The notes under the pieces are model-generated. The model worked only from the letters and a program-made list of their open reading frames with translations. It was not told the DNA's origin and ran no database searches. 64,000 nucleotides of DNA. Origin: CAYVBE01 sp964572825 (GTDB taxonomy: Bacteria > Planctomycetota > Brocadiia > SM23-32). Positions 17,672 to 26,132 of this stretch are shown in pieces. Every line of letters begins with the position of its first letter. Position 1 is the first letter of the stretch. The position numbers and the translations under genes are program-made. The stretch lies in contig CAZNGS010000009.1 of the NCBI GenBank assembly GCA_964572825.1, positions 26,614 to 90,613 on the forward strand, read 5' to 3'.

Positions 17672-20122
17672 TCACACCAGTGCGACGCTGTAGTTGCCCC
17701 GGTGGCGATCCTTCAGCTCGCCTATCTTGGACTTGTTCCAGTTGGGGATGCGGCTGAAGTAGCCCACCACGCGCGTCATGCCGTAGACGTCCGGGCTGTG
17801 GCAGTGCCCGCAGGCCGGCTTGAGTCCGGGCGTGGAGCGATGGCATTGCCGGCAGATGGTGAACTCGGGGCTGATGGTGAGTTGGGCCGCCTGGGTGTTG
17901 CGATAGGTCTTCTCCACCAGGTTGTGGATGCTGGCGGCGGGCGGCCTTTCCTCGCCCACGAAGGCGTGAATGATGGCGCCGCTCTCGATGGCCCTGTGGA
18001 ATTTGCTCTGCAGGCGGATTCGGGTCAGCAGGTCCACCGGCGCATCGGCGCGCAGGTGGATGCTGTTGGTGTAGTAGGCGTCGTCGTCGTCGGTGTCGCC
18101 GCAGACCACCTTCTCCGCCTCGGGGAAACGCTGCAGGTCCACCTTGGCCAGGCGGCGCGCGGCGCTCTCTGCCGGGGATTCCTCCAGCGCCACCCGCATT
18201 CCCTGCTCTTCCCCCAGGGCTTTTGCCCGGAACTGCATGTGCCGCACCAGGTGGAGCCCTTCGCGCACGAGCTGCTCGTCCTCGTGCAGCTCCCGGCCGG
18301 TCAGGTAGAGCAGGGCCTCGTTCAGACCGATCAGCCCCACGATGTAGGTGGCCTTGTCCAGGTCCACGTAGGGCCGCCCGTCCGCCCCATCTTTGCCGAT
18401 CTCCCACAGGGGTTGGCTGGGGCCGGTCATCAGGGAGCCGATGAACCGGCGCTTCTGCCGATGGGCCCGGATGACCAGGTCGATCATCCGGTCCACCTCC
18501 CGGCGAAATGCCTCCATGTTGCCGGGCCCGGCCCGGTAGGCGGCCTGGGGCAGGTTGATGGTGACGTTCTGGAACCCGCAGAACCGCATGCTCTCCGGGT
18601 GCTGGATCATGTAGTCGTCGCGGATGGTGGTGCGCAGCCGGCAGCAGGCGCTCAGGGTCACCTCATCGCGGTCGAAGATGAAGTAGGGCACGCCGTTCTC
18701 GCTGGCTATCTGGCAGGCGTATTCGAGTATCTCCCGCTGGGCGGGGTCGCTCAGGGTAGCATCGCTGATGTGCAGGTCGCACTTGGGGAACGCGAACACG
18801 TTGCCGTACTGGTCGCCGGCCCTCCAGACATCCAGCATGGCCTTGCAGAAGCGCTGGGCGGTCTTCTCGTAGTCACCGTAGGTGCGCCCGTCGTACTCGC
18901 CGCCCGGCCCGATGGCGGGAACGTCCTTGAGGTACTCGGGCACGCCGGTGTGGACGTTGAAGTCCAGGAACAGGGTCTGCCCGCCGCGGCTGAAGGCGTT
19001 CTGGGAGGAGCTGAATATCAGGTGCTGCGCCTCCTGCTCCATCTCCCCGTAGGACATACCCTCCACGTAGGGGGCGTAGAAGATGTTGATGTAGCCCACG
19101 CCCAGGGCTCCGGCGTAGTATGCCTGCATGGAGGCCAGAAAGGTGTTCAGGTGCCCCGTCAGCGTGCGCGCGTGGCGGGCCGGCGCGCTGGAGGTGTCCA
19201 GGTTCTGCAGGTTCAGGCCGTATTTCTTCAGGTATTCCAGGCTATGGCTGGAGCAGTAAACCCGCGTGGGATAGCCCAGGTCGTGCAGATGTATCTCGCC
19301 CAGCATGTGGGCCTCGGCCACCTCGTCGGAGAAGACCTCCTGCAGGGCGTACTGCTTGAGCGTGTGCTCGGCCACCGACAGGTTGATGGCCTCCGGGTTG
19401 TTCTGGGCGATGTTGGCGTTTTCCTTGCTCTTGCTGCGCAGGAGCTGGTCCAGGTCGAACTTGGGCATTCCGACGACGGCCTGCTTTTTCAGCCGGGCGG
19501 TCAGGCCGCGTTCGAACAGCTCGTTGTCCACCAGTTCCCGGATCAGGCCGGTGGAGATGCGGGTGAGGCCGCTTTTCATCACGCGGCGCTCAACGGCGGA
19601 GGCGATCTCGCGGGCCACCCGCGGGGCCAGGTCGGCCTCGGTCTCCAGGGCCTGCGCGATCTTCCCCTTGTCCCACTCGGTCAGCCTGTCCTGGGTCTCG
19701 GTGTTGACCAGCAGCGCTATGTCGGTCGAGTTGCCGTTGCTGCGCACCGGCTTGCGCACCTGCAGGGACTGGCGGACGCGTGCCCGGCGGTCTCGATACA
19801 GAATATACGCCTTGGCCGTCCTGGCGTGGCCGGTCTCGATCAGCACTTTTTCCACGACGTCCTGGATCTCCTCGATGGTCGGCGGGACGCCGTCGTAGTC
19901 CTTTTCCAGCAGGACGGTTACCATCGAGGCCAGCTCCTCGGCCAGGGCCCGGTCCTTCCCGCCGACGGCCTGCGCGGCCTTGAAGATGGCGTTGGCTATC
20001 TTGGATTCATCGAAGGGCACGAGTCGGCCGTCCCGCTTTCTCACCTCTTTAATCCCGCGGGACGCGTCCCCCGTGTTTGCCAGATGTCCTTCCTCCTGTG
20101 CGGCGTCCGTCTCAACGGCCAT
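17672..20122 (-). CDS. nrdD: Anaerobic ribonucleoside-triphosphate reductase
   Basis: 816 residues. Class III reductase making dNTPs without oxygen. N-terminal ATP-cone (IKEVRKRDGRLVPFDESKI) for allosteric control; central ten-stranded barrel with radical-site Cys residues; C-terminal four-Cys zinc site (ICRQC then CGHC) and the glycyl-radical loop RVVGYFSRIPNWNKSK. I place the start at ATG 20122 because GGGAGGG lies 6-7 nt upstream and it clears the nrdR stop. An in-frame upstream start at 20197 would overlap nrdR and has no comparable site. nrdR is upstream and the glutaredoxin-like gene downstream; nrdG is separated by the PQQ gene. Confidence 0.96.
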   Translation of the reverse strand: MAVETDAAQEEGHLANTGDASRGIKEVRKRDGRLVPFDESKIANAIFKAAQAVGGKDRALAEELASMVTVLLEKDYDGVPPTIEEIQDVVEKVLIETGHARTAKAYILYRDRRARVRQSLQVRKPVRSNGNSTDIALLVNTETQDRLTEWDKGKIAQALETEADLAPRVAREIASAVERRVMKSGLTRISTGLIRELVDNELFERGLTARLKKQAVVGMPKFDLDQLLRSKSKENANIAQNNPEAINLSVAEHTLKQYALQEVFSDEVAEAHMLGEIHLHDLGYPTRVYCSSHSLEYLKKYGLNLQNLDTSSAPARHARTLTGHLNTFLASMQAYYAGALGVGYINIFYAPYVEGMSYGEMEQEAQHLIFSSSQNAFSRGGQTLFLDFNVHTGVPEYLKDVPAIGPGGEYDGRTYGDYEKTAQRFCKAMLDVWRAGDQYGNVFAFPKCDLHISDATLSDPAQREILEYACQIASENGVPYFIFDRDEVTLSACCRLRTTIRDDYMIQHPESMRFCGFQNVTINLPQAAYRAGPGNMEAFRREVDRMIDLVIRAHRQKRRFIGSLMTGPSQPLWEIGKDGADGRPYVDLDKATYIVGLIGLNEALLYLTGRELHEDEQLVREGLHLVRHMQFRAKALGEEQGMRVALEESPAESAARRLAKVDLQRFPEAEKVVCGDTDDDDAYYTNSIHLRADAPVDLLTRIRLQSKFHRAIESGAIIHAFVGEERPPAASIHNLVEKTYRNTQAAQLTISPEFTICRQCHRSTPGLKPACGHCHSPDVYGMTRVVGYFSRIPNWNKSKIGELKDRHRGNYSVALV

Positions 20123-20150
20123 TTTGGCCCTCCCGGTGGTCTCAGACGCG

Positions 20151-20654
20151 TCAATCCCTGTGGCGTGAACTGGTTTCTTCCGGCGCGGTCCCGTCATCGG
20201 CGGCGTCCCGCAACACCGTGCCCGCCTCTTCCACGAAGTCGCTGACGTCCTTGAATTCCTGATAGACGGAGGCGAAGCGGATGTACGCCACCTGGTCGAG
20301 CTCGCGCAGCCTGGTCATCACGAGCTGCCCGATCTTCCGGCTTGGCACTTCGCCCTCGTAGTGGCGGTGCAACTCCCGCTCGACGTCCTCGGCCAGCGCC
20401 CTGATGCGCTCGGCGGGGATGGGACGCTTGTAACATGCCTTGTTCAGGCCGGAGATGATTTTCTTCAGGCTGAAGTCCTCGCGGCCCCCGTCTTTCTTGA
20501 TCACCCGCAGGACGCTCTCTTCGATGCGCTCGTAAGTGGTGTAGCGGCGGCCGCAGGCGTTGCATTCCCGGCGGCGCTTCACGTAGGTCCCGTCGGCACT
20601 GGGGCGGGAGTTGACGACCCGATCATCGTCCTTCTTGCAGTACGGGCACTGCAC
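20151..20654 (-). CDS. nrdR: Transcriptional repressor NrdR
   Basis: 167 residues, about 15 longer than usual through an acidic C-terminal tail. Zinc ribbon MQCPYCKKDDDRVVNSR with the second CNACGRR pair (DNA binding), then an ATP-cone (about 48-138) that senses nucleotide levels. Represses ribonucleotide reductase genes when dATP is bound. It is the first gene of the nrd operon, 28 bp before nrdD, with its own NrdR box in the promoter, so autoregulation is expected. Confidence 0.96.
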   Translation of the reverse strand: MQCPYCKKDDDRVVNSRPSADGTYVKRRRECNACGRRYTTYERIEESVLRVIKKDGGREDFSLKKIISGLNKACYKRPIPAERIRALAEDVERELHRHYEGEVPSRKIGQLVMTRLRELDQVAYIRFASVYQEFKDVSDFVEEAGTVLRDAADDGTAPEETSSRHRD

Positions 20655-20726
20655 CTGTCAAACCCCTCTCAACGGCCCGAAATGCGGCCCTCAGGCCGCA
20701 CGGAGAGTATCGAGCGAAAGAACCAG

Positions 20727-20773
20727 GCATGCCATATCTTGAACACCGGGATATCTTACACTCCAAGATGTGG
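20727..20773 (-). promoter_or_regulatory. NrdR box pair overlapping the nrd promoter
   Basis: Minus-strand CCACATCTTGGAGTGT (20773-20758) fits the NrdR-box pattern with CAC/GTG ends and fills the -35/-10 spacer. Exactly 31 bp downstream, TCAAGATATGGCATGC (20742-20727) keeps the ATAT core and part of the arms, a plausible weaker second box. The 31-bp phasing is what known NrdR box pairs show. The second box is less certain than the first. Confidence 0.6.
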
Positions 20774-20781
20774 TAAGTCAA
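20753..20781 (-). promoter_or_regulatory. nrdR-nrdD operon promoter
   Basis: Minus-strand TTGACT (20781-20776), 17 bp, TAAGAT (20758-20753). Near-consensus sigma-70 promoter in an unusually AT-rich patch; expected start about 20746, leader about 92 nt. Confidence 0.75.
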
Positions 20782-20999
20782 GCCCTATTTTTGCTTTTCC
20801 GAAGATTTTTGTTTGGACGGCGTTAGAGCGGCTTCCCGTGCGGCCAACGGGCCTGGCCTAAACGGTTGCGAAGGACTCCGTTATGCCCCGGCCCGGGGGG
20901 CGCCGATCGTCCGGGCGCGCGAACGATTTTCAGTCCGCCCGGGGCCGGTTCTCGACCGAGAAAAAGGAATCAGCCCCCCGCCGAACGCACCGACGACGG

Positions 21000-21028
21000 T
21001 TGCAGCCGGGGCTCGCCCCGGCGACAAT
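21000..21028 (+). promoter_or_regulatory. Candidate cysE promoter with palindrome in the spacer
   Basis: TTGCAG (21000-21005), 17 bp, GACAAT (21023-21028). The spacer is filled by an 18-bp inverted repeat, GCCGGGG-CTCG-CCCCGGC (21005-21022), which could be an operator. The surrounding region 20782-21079 holds no gene. Confidence 0.45.
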
Positions 21029-21079
21029 AGTGGCAGAGGCGCCCCCGGGGCGGTCAGGCACGGGAAAGGAGACCGATTC

Positions 21080-22051
21080 ATGGAACAGCATGGCAGCCGG
21101 GGCCCGAGGACCGGGCCGGGGGGAGACTTCGACCCGTTCTTCCCCTGCAAGGACAACCTGCCCGGCGTGGTGGACCGGTTGCTTCAGCAGCTCGACGAAC
21201 GGGAGACCGTGCAGCACGTCTGCCGCTATCCCCTGCCGAGTGAGAAGACCGTCATCCGCATCCTCAATCTTCTGGCCGAGGCGCTGTTCCCGGGCTACTT
21301 CAGCCAGAAGGGGCTGAGCCGGGCGAACCTCGCCTTCCACATCGGGGAGACCATCGGCAACGCTTACGACCTGCTGGCCAACGAGATCACCCGCTGCACC
21401 CTGCACGCCCGGCACGACTCGGCTCGGTCCGAGCATGTCGAGTGCCAGCGGGAGGGGGAACGGCAGGCCTTCGCGCTCCTTGAGAAACTCCCCGACCTGC
21501 TCGACATCCTGGACGACGACGTGCGTGCCGCCTACGAGGGCGACCCCGCCGCCACGGGCTACGACGAGGCCATCTTCTGCTACCCTGGTTTCCGCGCGGT
21601 CATGATCTACCGCATCGCGCACGAGCTGCACGCACGGGGCGTGCAGTGGCTCCCCCGCATCATGACCGAATACGCCCACCGCCTCACGGGCATCGACATC
21701 CATCCCGGCGCGGCGATCGGCCGCCGCTTCTTCATCGACCACGGCACCGGGGTGGTCATCGGGGAGACCAGCGAGATCGGCGACAACGTGCGCATGTACC
21801 AGGGCGTGACGCTTGGGGGTTACCGCTTCAAGACCGACGAGGAGGGCAACCTGCTGCGCGGCTACAAGCGGCATCCCACCATCGAGGACGACGTGATCAT
21901 CTACGCCAACGCCAGCATCCTGGGCCCCATCACGGTGGGCGCCGGCTCGGTCATCGGGGCCAATGTCTTCCTCACGCACTCGGTGGACGCGGGCACCCGG
22001 GTGAGCATCGAGAAGCCCGCGCACCGCATCCGCCGGCGCGAGAGCGAGTAA
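21080..22051 (+). CDS. cysE: Serine O-acetyltransferase
   Basis: 323 residues from ATG 21080, with AAAGGAG 8 nt upstream. Acetylates L-serine for cysteine synthesis. An N-terminal helical domain of about 200 residues is followed by left-handed beta-helix hexapeptide repeats. The blocks HRLTGIDIHPGAAIG, FFIDHGTGVVIGETSEIG and YQGVTLGG carry the His/Asp catalytic residues of the family. A short insert (YRFKTDEEGNLLRGY) sits where most homologues have KGKRHP, but KRHPTI is retained afterwards. The long N-terminal domain is like the EpsC/SAT subgroup. No cysK neighbour; convergent with tatC. Confidence 0.9.
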   Translation: MEQHGSRGPRTGPGGDFDPFFPCKDNLPGVVDRLLQQLDERETVQHVCRYPLPSEKTVIRILNLLAEALFPGYFSQKGLSRANLAFHIGETIGNAYDLLANEITRCTLHARHDSARSEHVECQREGERQAFALLEKLPDLLDILDDDVRAAYEGDPAATGYDEAIFCYPGFRAVMIYRIAHELHARGVQWLPRIMTEYAHRLTGIDIHPGAAIGRRFFIDHGTGVVIGETSEIGDNVRMYQGVTLGGYRFKTDEEGNLLRGYKRHPTIEDDVIIYANASILGPITVGAGSVIGANVFLTHSVDAGTRVSIEKPAHRIRRRESE

Positions 22052-22176
22052 GCCGTCAGCCCGGGGGCCATTCGACTGTCGGGTTTTCGTTGTCGTTCTC
22101 GGGTTGCGGCTGCGCAGGCGCGGTTTCGGCCCGGATGGTTCGAGCGCGGGCGCGCGGAGCGAAGGGACGGGGGTGC

Positions 22177-23502
22177 TCAGGACCCCTCCTGGTCTCTGCG
22201 GATGCGTTCGCCCCAGAGCTGCTCCCGCCGGGAGAGGTCCGCCGGTTCGCCTCCCCGCCGGAAGGTGGCCGTGTGACCGGCGGCGATGTGCCTGGTGACG
22301 TCGCCCGTTTTGGCCGAGACTTCTCCCTCGAAAACGGACACGGTCACCACGTCCGGCGTGGAGGCGATGAGCTCCGCCCGGGCCGAGCGAACGATGACGG
22401 TCACCGGCGTGGTGTTCACCTGGATGGACTTCTTGCCCCCGGGGTTCACCACCAGGGCCTCACCCTCATGCAGGCTGACCATCTCCGGGCCGTGCGCGGT
22501 CATGCGCCCGCCGCCCGCAAGGTACACCATCCGTCCGGCGCCGCCGGCCAGCTTCAGGCGGGCCACCGCGCCCTCCGGGACGCGGCAGACGACGTCCTGC
22601 CGCAGCTTCGTCGAATTCCCCCGCTCCACAAGCGCCGTCCCGGAGTTGACCTGGCCCTGCAGGGCCGTCACGGTGGCCACGGGGCGCAGGTTGGACCAGG
22701 TCACCATGGCCACGATGACCACCGCCACGGCACCGGAGAAACGCAGAAACGAAAACAGAGTCTCCCGCCCGGGGGCCGCCAGCAGGACGCCCAGGTCATA
22801 GAGCACGATGAGGGTGACGGCCATCATGACCTGGGTCAGGGGGTCGGGGGGGGTCAGGAAGGCCCCCACCACGAAGGCCCCCAGGATGACGCCCTTGCGG
22901 ATGGTGCGCAGGCTCTTGATGCTGACAATCTTCCACTTCAGCAAATGGTAAATGACCACGGGGGTCTGGAAGGCCAGGCCCATGGCGAAGACCATCAGGA
23001 AGAGCAGGGACAGGTAGGGACCGATCATCAGCACCGGCTCCAGCCCGGCGCCGGAGAGCCGGAGCAGGTAGCGGAAGGCGAAGGGGACGAAGAAGAAATA
23101 CGCGAACGATACCCCCGCCAGGAAGCACGCGGCACAGGCCATGCCCAGCACGAGCATCTTCCGCCGCTCCCCCGGGAACAGGCCCGGCGAGACGAACGCC
23201 CACACCTGGTAGATGATGAACGGGGCGCAGACAATCAGCGCAACAACCGCGCAGGCGATCAACTGCGCCCAGAGGGGCTCGAAGTACTTGCTGAACTTCA
23301 GGGTGGTGTCCAGCTCCAGCGCCCTGGTCGCCTGGACGTGGGGGTACTTGAGGACCTCGATAACCTCCTGCCGCACGATCAGCAACGCCACGGCCACGAC
23401 CGCGAAGGCGACGATGCACAGGATGATGCGTCGGCGCAGCTCCTCAAGGTGCTCCCCCAGGCTCATGACGGCGCCGAACTGCTCCTGCTGGTCCGTGGCC
23501 AC
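22177..23502 (-). CDS. tatC: Sec-independent translocase TatC fused to a FecR-like domain
   Basis: 441 residues; ordinary TatC is about 250. GTG start. Residues 1-265 are TatC: cytoplasmic start MSLGEHLEELRRR, six membrane segments, and the FVSPGLFPGERR loop that contacts twin-arginine signals. A seventh membrane segment (FSGAVAVVIVAMVTW, about 285) carries the chain across the membrane. Residues 305-430 resemble a FecR/DUF-type beta domain (GQVNSGTALVERGNST, LHEGEALVVNPGG, VSVFEGEVSAKTGDV), probably periplasmic. TatA/B genes are not in the window. The extra domain could sense or organise translocation; this is inference. Confidence 0.88.
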   Translation of the reverse strand: MATDQQEQFGAVMSLGEHLEELRRRIILCIVAFAVVAVALLIVRQEVIEVLKYPHVQATRALELDTTLKFSKYFEPLWAQLIACAVVALIVCAPFIIYQVWAFVSPGLFPGERRKMLVLGMACAACFLAGVSFAYFFFVPFAFRYLLRLSGAGLEPVLMIGPYLSLLFLMVFAMGLAFQTPVVIYHLLKWKIVSIKSLRTIRKGVILGAFVVGAFLTPPDPLTQVMMAVTLIVLYDLGVLLAAPGRETLFSFLRFSGAVAVVIVAMVTWSNLRPVATVTALQGQVNSGTALVERGNSTKLRQDVVCRVPEGAVARLKLAGGAGRMVYLAGGGRMTAHGPEMVSLHEGEALVVNPGGKKSIQVNTTPVTVIVRSARAELIASTPDVVTVSVFEGEVSAKTGDVTRHIAAGHTATFRRGGEPADLSRREQLWGERIRRDQEGS

Positions 23503-23615
23503 GCTTCAGGCTCCGAAGTGGTCGTCGAAAAGGAGAAAACCGGGTGAAGGATGCATTATACAGGCCCCGCGCGAAGGGCCAAAGGAGATGACGCTACGGG
23601 GCCGGGGCCGGCGGA

Positions 23616-25073
23616 TCAATACTCTTTGCGCTGGCGCGAGGACGGTATCTCCAGGATCTTGCGATACTTGGAGACGGTCCGCCGTGCGATGTCGATGCCC
23701 TGCTTGCCGAGTTCGGCGGCGAGTTGCTCGTCGGACAGGGGGTCGCTCTTATCCTCGTTCTCGATAACGTGCAGGAGTTTCTGCCGGACGACCTCCCAGG
23801 ACTCCATCTCCCCGTCGTCCTTCTCCAAACCGCCGGTGAAGAAATGCTTCAGCGCGAAGATGCCCTGAGGGGTCTGAACGTATTTGTCCGCGATGGCCCG
23901 GCTGACCGTGGAGATGTGGACGCCGACCTTGTCGGCGATCTCCTGCATCTTCAGCGGCTTCAGGTGCATGGGGCCCTTTTCGAAGAACTCCCGCTGTTCG
24001 TCGACGATGGCGCTGGCGATGTTGTAGATGGTGCTGCGTCGCTGCTGGATGGCGTCCAGAAGCCACTTGGCGCTCTGGAGTTTCTCCTTCAGGTATTCCC
24101 GGGTTTTCTCGTCCAGGTCTTCCTGCTGGAGGCGGCGGGCATAGTAGCCACAGATGCGCAGGGGAGGCAGGGCTTCCTCCTCCAGCACGACCCGGAACTC
24201 TCCCTCCACCAGCTCCACGCGCAGATCGGGCATGACGTGAGGGGCGGCTTCCTCGGCGAACAGGGCGCCAGGGATGGGGTTGAGCCTGGCGATCTTCTCG
24301 ACCGCCTCCTTGAGCTGTTCGATGGAGCAGTTCATCGCCTTCGCCACGCGGGGATAGCGGTTCTTGGCAATGTCCTCGAAATGCCGCTCCACGAGTCGTG
24401 TCAGGAACTGGTAATCGGGGGCACGGTCATCGAGCTGGATGACCAGGCATTCCTGGATGTCGCGGGCGCCGACGCCGGGCGGCTCCAGCCTCTGCACGAC
24501 GCGCAGCGCCTCCTCGGCCTGCTCTACGCTGTAGTCCCCTTCGGCGGACTGGACGATCTCCTCCAGGGAGCCGTCCAGGTATCCCCGCCAGTCCAGATTG
24601 GCGACGATATGCTCGCACAGGGCGCGCAGCGCGTCGTCCAGCTCCACGTAGGCCAGTTGCCGGAGCAGGTGTTCCTCCAGCGATATTCCGGGGGCGGGGG
24701 AGTTTTCCAGGGCCGCCAGCTTGGGATCTTTCTCGCCGTCGGAGGAGGAAGACCTGCGCGGCCCGTAGGTGTCGTATTCCCCCGGCTGGATCAGGTCTTC
24801 CAGCGCGTCGTAATCCTCGTTCTCCAGCGGTTCTTCTTCGGGTTCCTCTTCGGCCGTTTCAGCGGCAGGCTCTTCTGCCGCCGCTTCCGGACCCTCCTGG
24901 GTCTGCTCCTGTTCGGTGCTGATTTCCAGCAGCGGATTCTCCAGCAGTTCCTGGTCGATGCGCCCCCTCAACTCCATCAGCGGGAGCTGGAGTATCTCGA
25001 TGGATTGGATAATCTGAGGCGCCAGCTTGAGGCGCATCTCCTGGCGCGCTTGCAGGCTGGCTTCCAGTCTCAT
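23616..25073 (-). CDS. rpoN: RNA polymerase sigma-54 factor
   Basis: 485 residues from ATG 25073 (MRLEASLQARQEMRLKLAPQ). Region I is Gln/Leu-rich with IIQSIEILQLPLMEL; an acidic stretch of about 80 residues (region II) follows; then the core-binding domain and the C-terminal DNA-binding part with the RpoN box ARRTVSKYR near the end. Recognises -24/-12 promoters together with AAA+ activators such as the partial regulator at the window start. It lies 13 bp downstream of recR. An in-frame ATG at 25112 overlaps recR and is less likely. Confidence 0.95.
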   Translation of the reverse strand: MRLEASLQARQEMRLKLAPQIIQSIEILQLPLMELRGRIDQELLENPLLEISTEQEQTQEGPEAAAEEPAAETAEEEPEEEPLENEDYDALEDLIQPGEYDTYGPRRSSSSDGEKDPKLAALENSPAPGISLEEHLLRQLAYVELDDALRALCEHIVANLDWRGYLDGSLEEIVQSAEGDYSVEQAEEALRVVQRLEPPGVGARDIQECLVIQLDDRAPDYQFLTRLVERHFEDIAKNRYPRVAKAMNCSIEQLKEAVEKIARLNPIPGALFAEEAAPHVMPDLRVELVEGEFRVVLEEEALPPLRICGYYARRLQQEDLDEKTREYLKEKLQSAKWLLDAIQQRRSTIYNIASAIVDEQREFFEKGPMHLKPLKMQEIADKVGVHISTVSRAIADKYVQTPQGIFALKHFFTGGLEKDDGEMESWEVVRQKLLHVIENEDKSDPLSDEQLAAELGKQGIDIARRTVSKYRKILEIPSSRQRKEY

Positions 25074-25086
25074 GTAACTCACCCGC

Positions 25087-25710
25087 TCACTTCTGAAGTT
25101 CGCTCGATTCACCCATCTCCTGCCGCCCCGCCAGGGCCTCGCCCAGCACGGCGGAGTTGGCGTAGTCGAGCTGGCTGCCCGCCGGGATGCCCCTGGCCAG
25201 GCGGGTCACCTTCACCGGCAGGTCGGCCAGCGCCTCGCGCACGTACAGCACGGTGGCTTCGCCCTCCATGTCGGCGTTGCATGCCAGGATTAGCTCTTCC
25301 ACGCCTCCGGCGGCCACGCGCTCCACCAGGCTGTCCACGGTCAGGTCGTCGGGCTCCATGCCCTCCAGGGGGGCCAGGCGACCGCAGAGCACGTGGTAGA
25401 GGCCGCGGTAATCGGTCTGCTCCATCGCCACCACGTCCTTCGATTCCTCCACCACGCAGATCGTGGACCGGTCTCGCCGGGGGTCGCCGCAGATGGCGCA
25501 GGGATCGCTCTCGGAGAAGTGGTGGCAGGTCGAACACTGCGTGACCCTGTCCTTGACCTCGCGGATGGCGTCGGCCAGCGCCAGCGCCTCGTCGCGGGGC
25601 AGACGCAACACGTGATAGGCCAGCCGCTCGGCGGTCTTCTCCCCGACGCCGGGCATGTGCCCGAGCAACTCCATGAGTCGCTCCAGCGATTCGGTGTAAC
25701 CTCTGGCCAC
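25087..25710 (-). CDS. recR: Recombination protein RecR
   Basis: 207 residues from GTG 25710, with GGAGG and AAAGGA just upstream; the frame could begin at ATG 25773. Helix-hairpin-helix (LGHMPGVGEKTAERLA), a four-Cys zinc finger (CSTC then CAIC), and a Toprim domain (ICVVEESKDVVAMEQ ... ACNADMEGEAT) are in the standard order. Acts with RecF/RecO to load RecA at gaps. Classic dnaX-ybaB-recR arrangement. Confidence 0.94.
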   Translation of the reverse strand: MARGYTESLERLMELLGHMPGVGEKTAERLAYHVLRLPRDEALALADAIREVKDRVTQCSTCHHFSESDPCAICGDPRRDRSTICVVEESKDVVAMEQTDYRGLYHVLCGRLAPLEGMEPDDLTVDSLVERVAAGGVEELILACNADMEGEATVLYVREALADLPVKVTRLARGIPAGSQLDYANSAVLGEALAGRQEMGESSELQK

Positions 25711-25777
25711 CGTCCTTTGCCTCCCACGACGAACCGGTGTCGATATACTATCCGATGTGCCACCCGTTCGCAATACG

Positions 25778-26128
25778 TCAGAGCAGATTGCCCAGCCCCG
25801 GGATGTTGAGCCCGCCGGTCACTTTGGCGCGCTCGGATTCTTCCAGCTCCCTGGACTTTTTCAGGCCCTGGCGGATGGCCGCCAGGATCATCTCCTGCAG
25901 GAACTCCGGACCCTCCTCCTCCAGGACGACCGGGTCGATGCGCACGTCCAGCGGCTCCTGCAGACCGTTGAACAGCACCTTCACCATGCCTCCGCCGGCG
26001 CTGCCCTCGACGGCGCGTTCCCGCAGGTCCTCCTCGACCTCGCTCATGCGTCTCTGGATGTCCTTGATCTGTTTCTGGGCCTGTTTCATGAGGCCGCCGA
26101 AGTCCTTCATGCCTCCAAAACCTCTCAT
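25778..26128 (-). CDS. YbaB/EbfC family nucleoid-associated protein
   Basis: 116 residues. N-terminal Gly/Met/Phe-rich segment, helix KQAQKQIKDIQRRMSEVEEDL, two beta strands (VEGSAGGGMVKVLFNG), and an acidic C-terminal helix, as in YbaB dimers that bind DNA non-specifically. Starts 4 nt after the dnaX stop and precedes recR, the widely conserved order. The C-terminal tail NIPGLGNLL is typical of the family. Confidence 0.93.
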   Translation of the reverse strand: MRGFGGMKDFGGLMKQAQKQIKDIQRRMSEVEEDLRERAVEGSAGGGMVKVLFNGLQEPLDVRIDPVVLEEEGPEFLQEMILAAIRQGLKKSRELEESERAKVTGGLNIPGLGNLL

Positions 26129-26132
26129 AATC

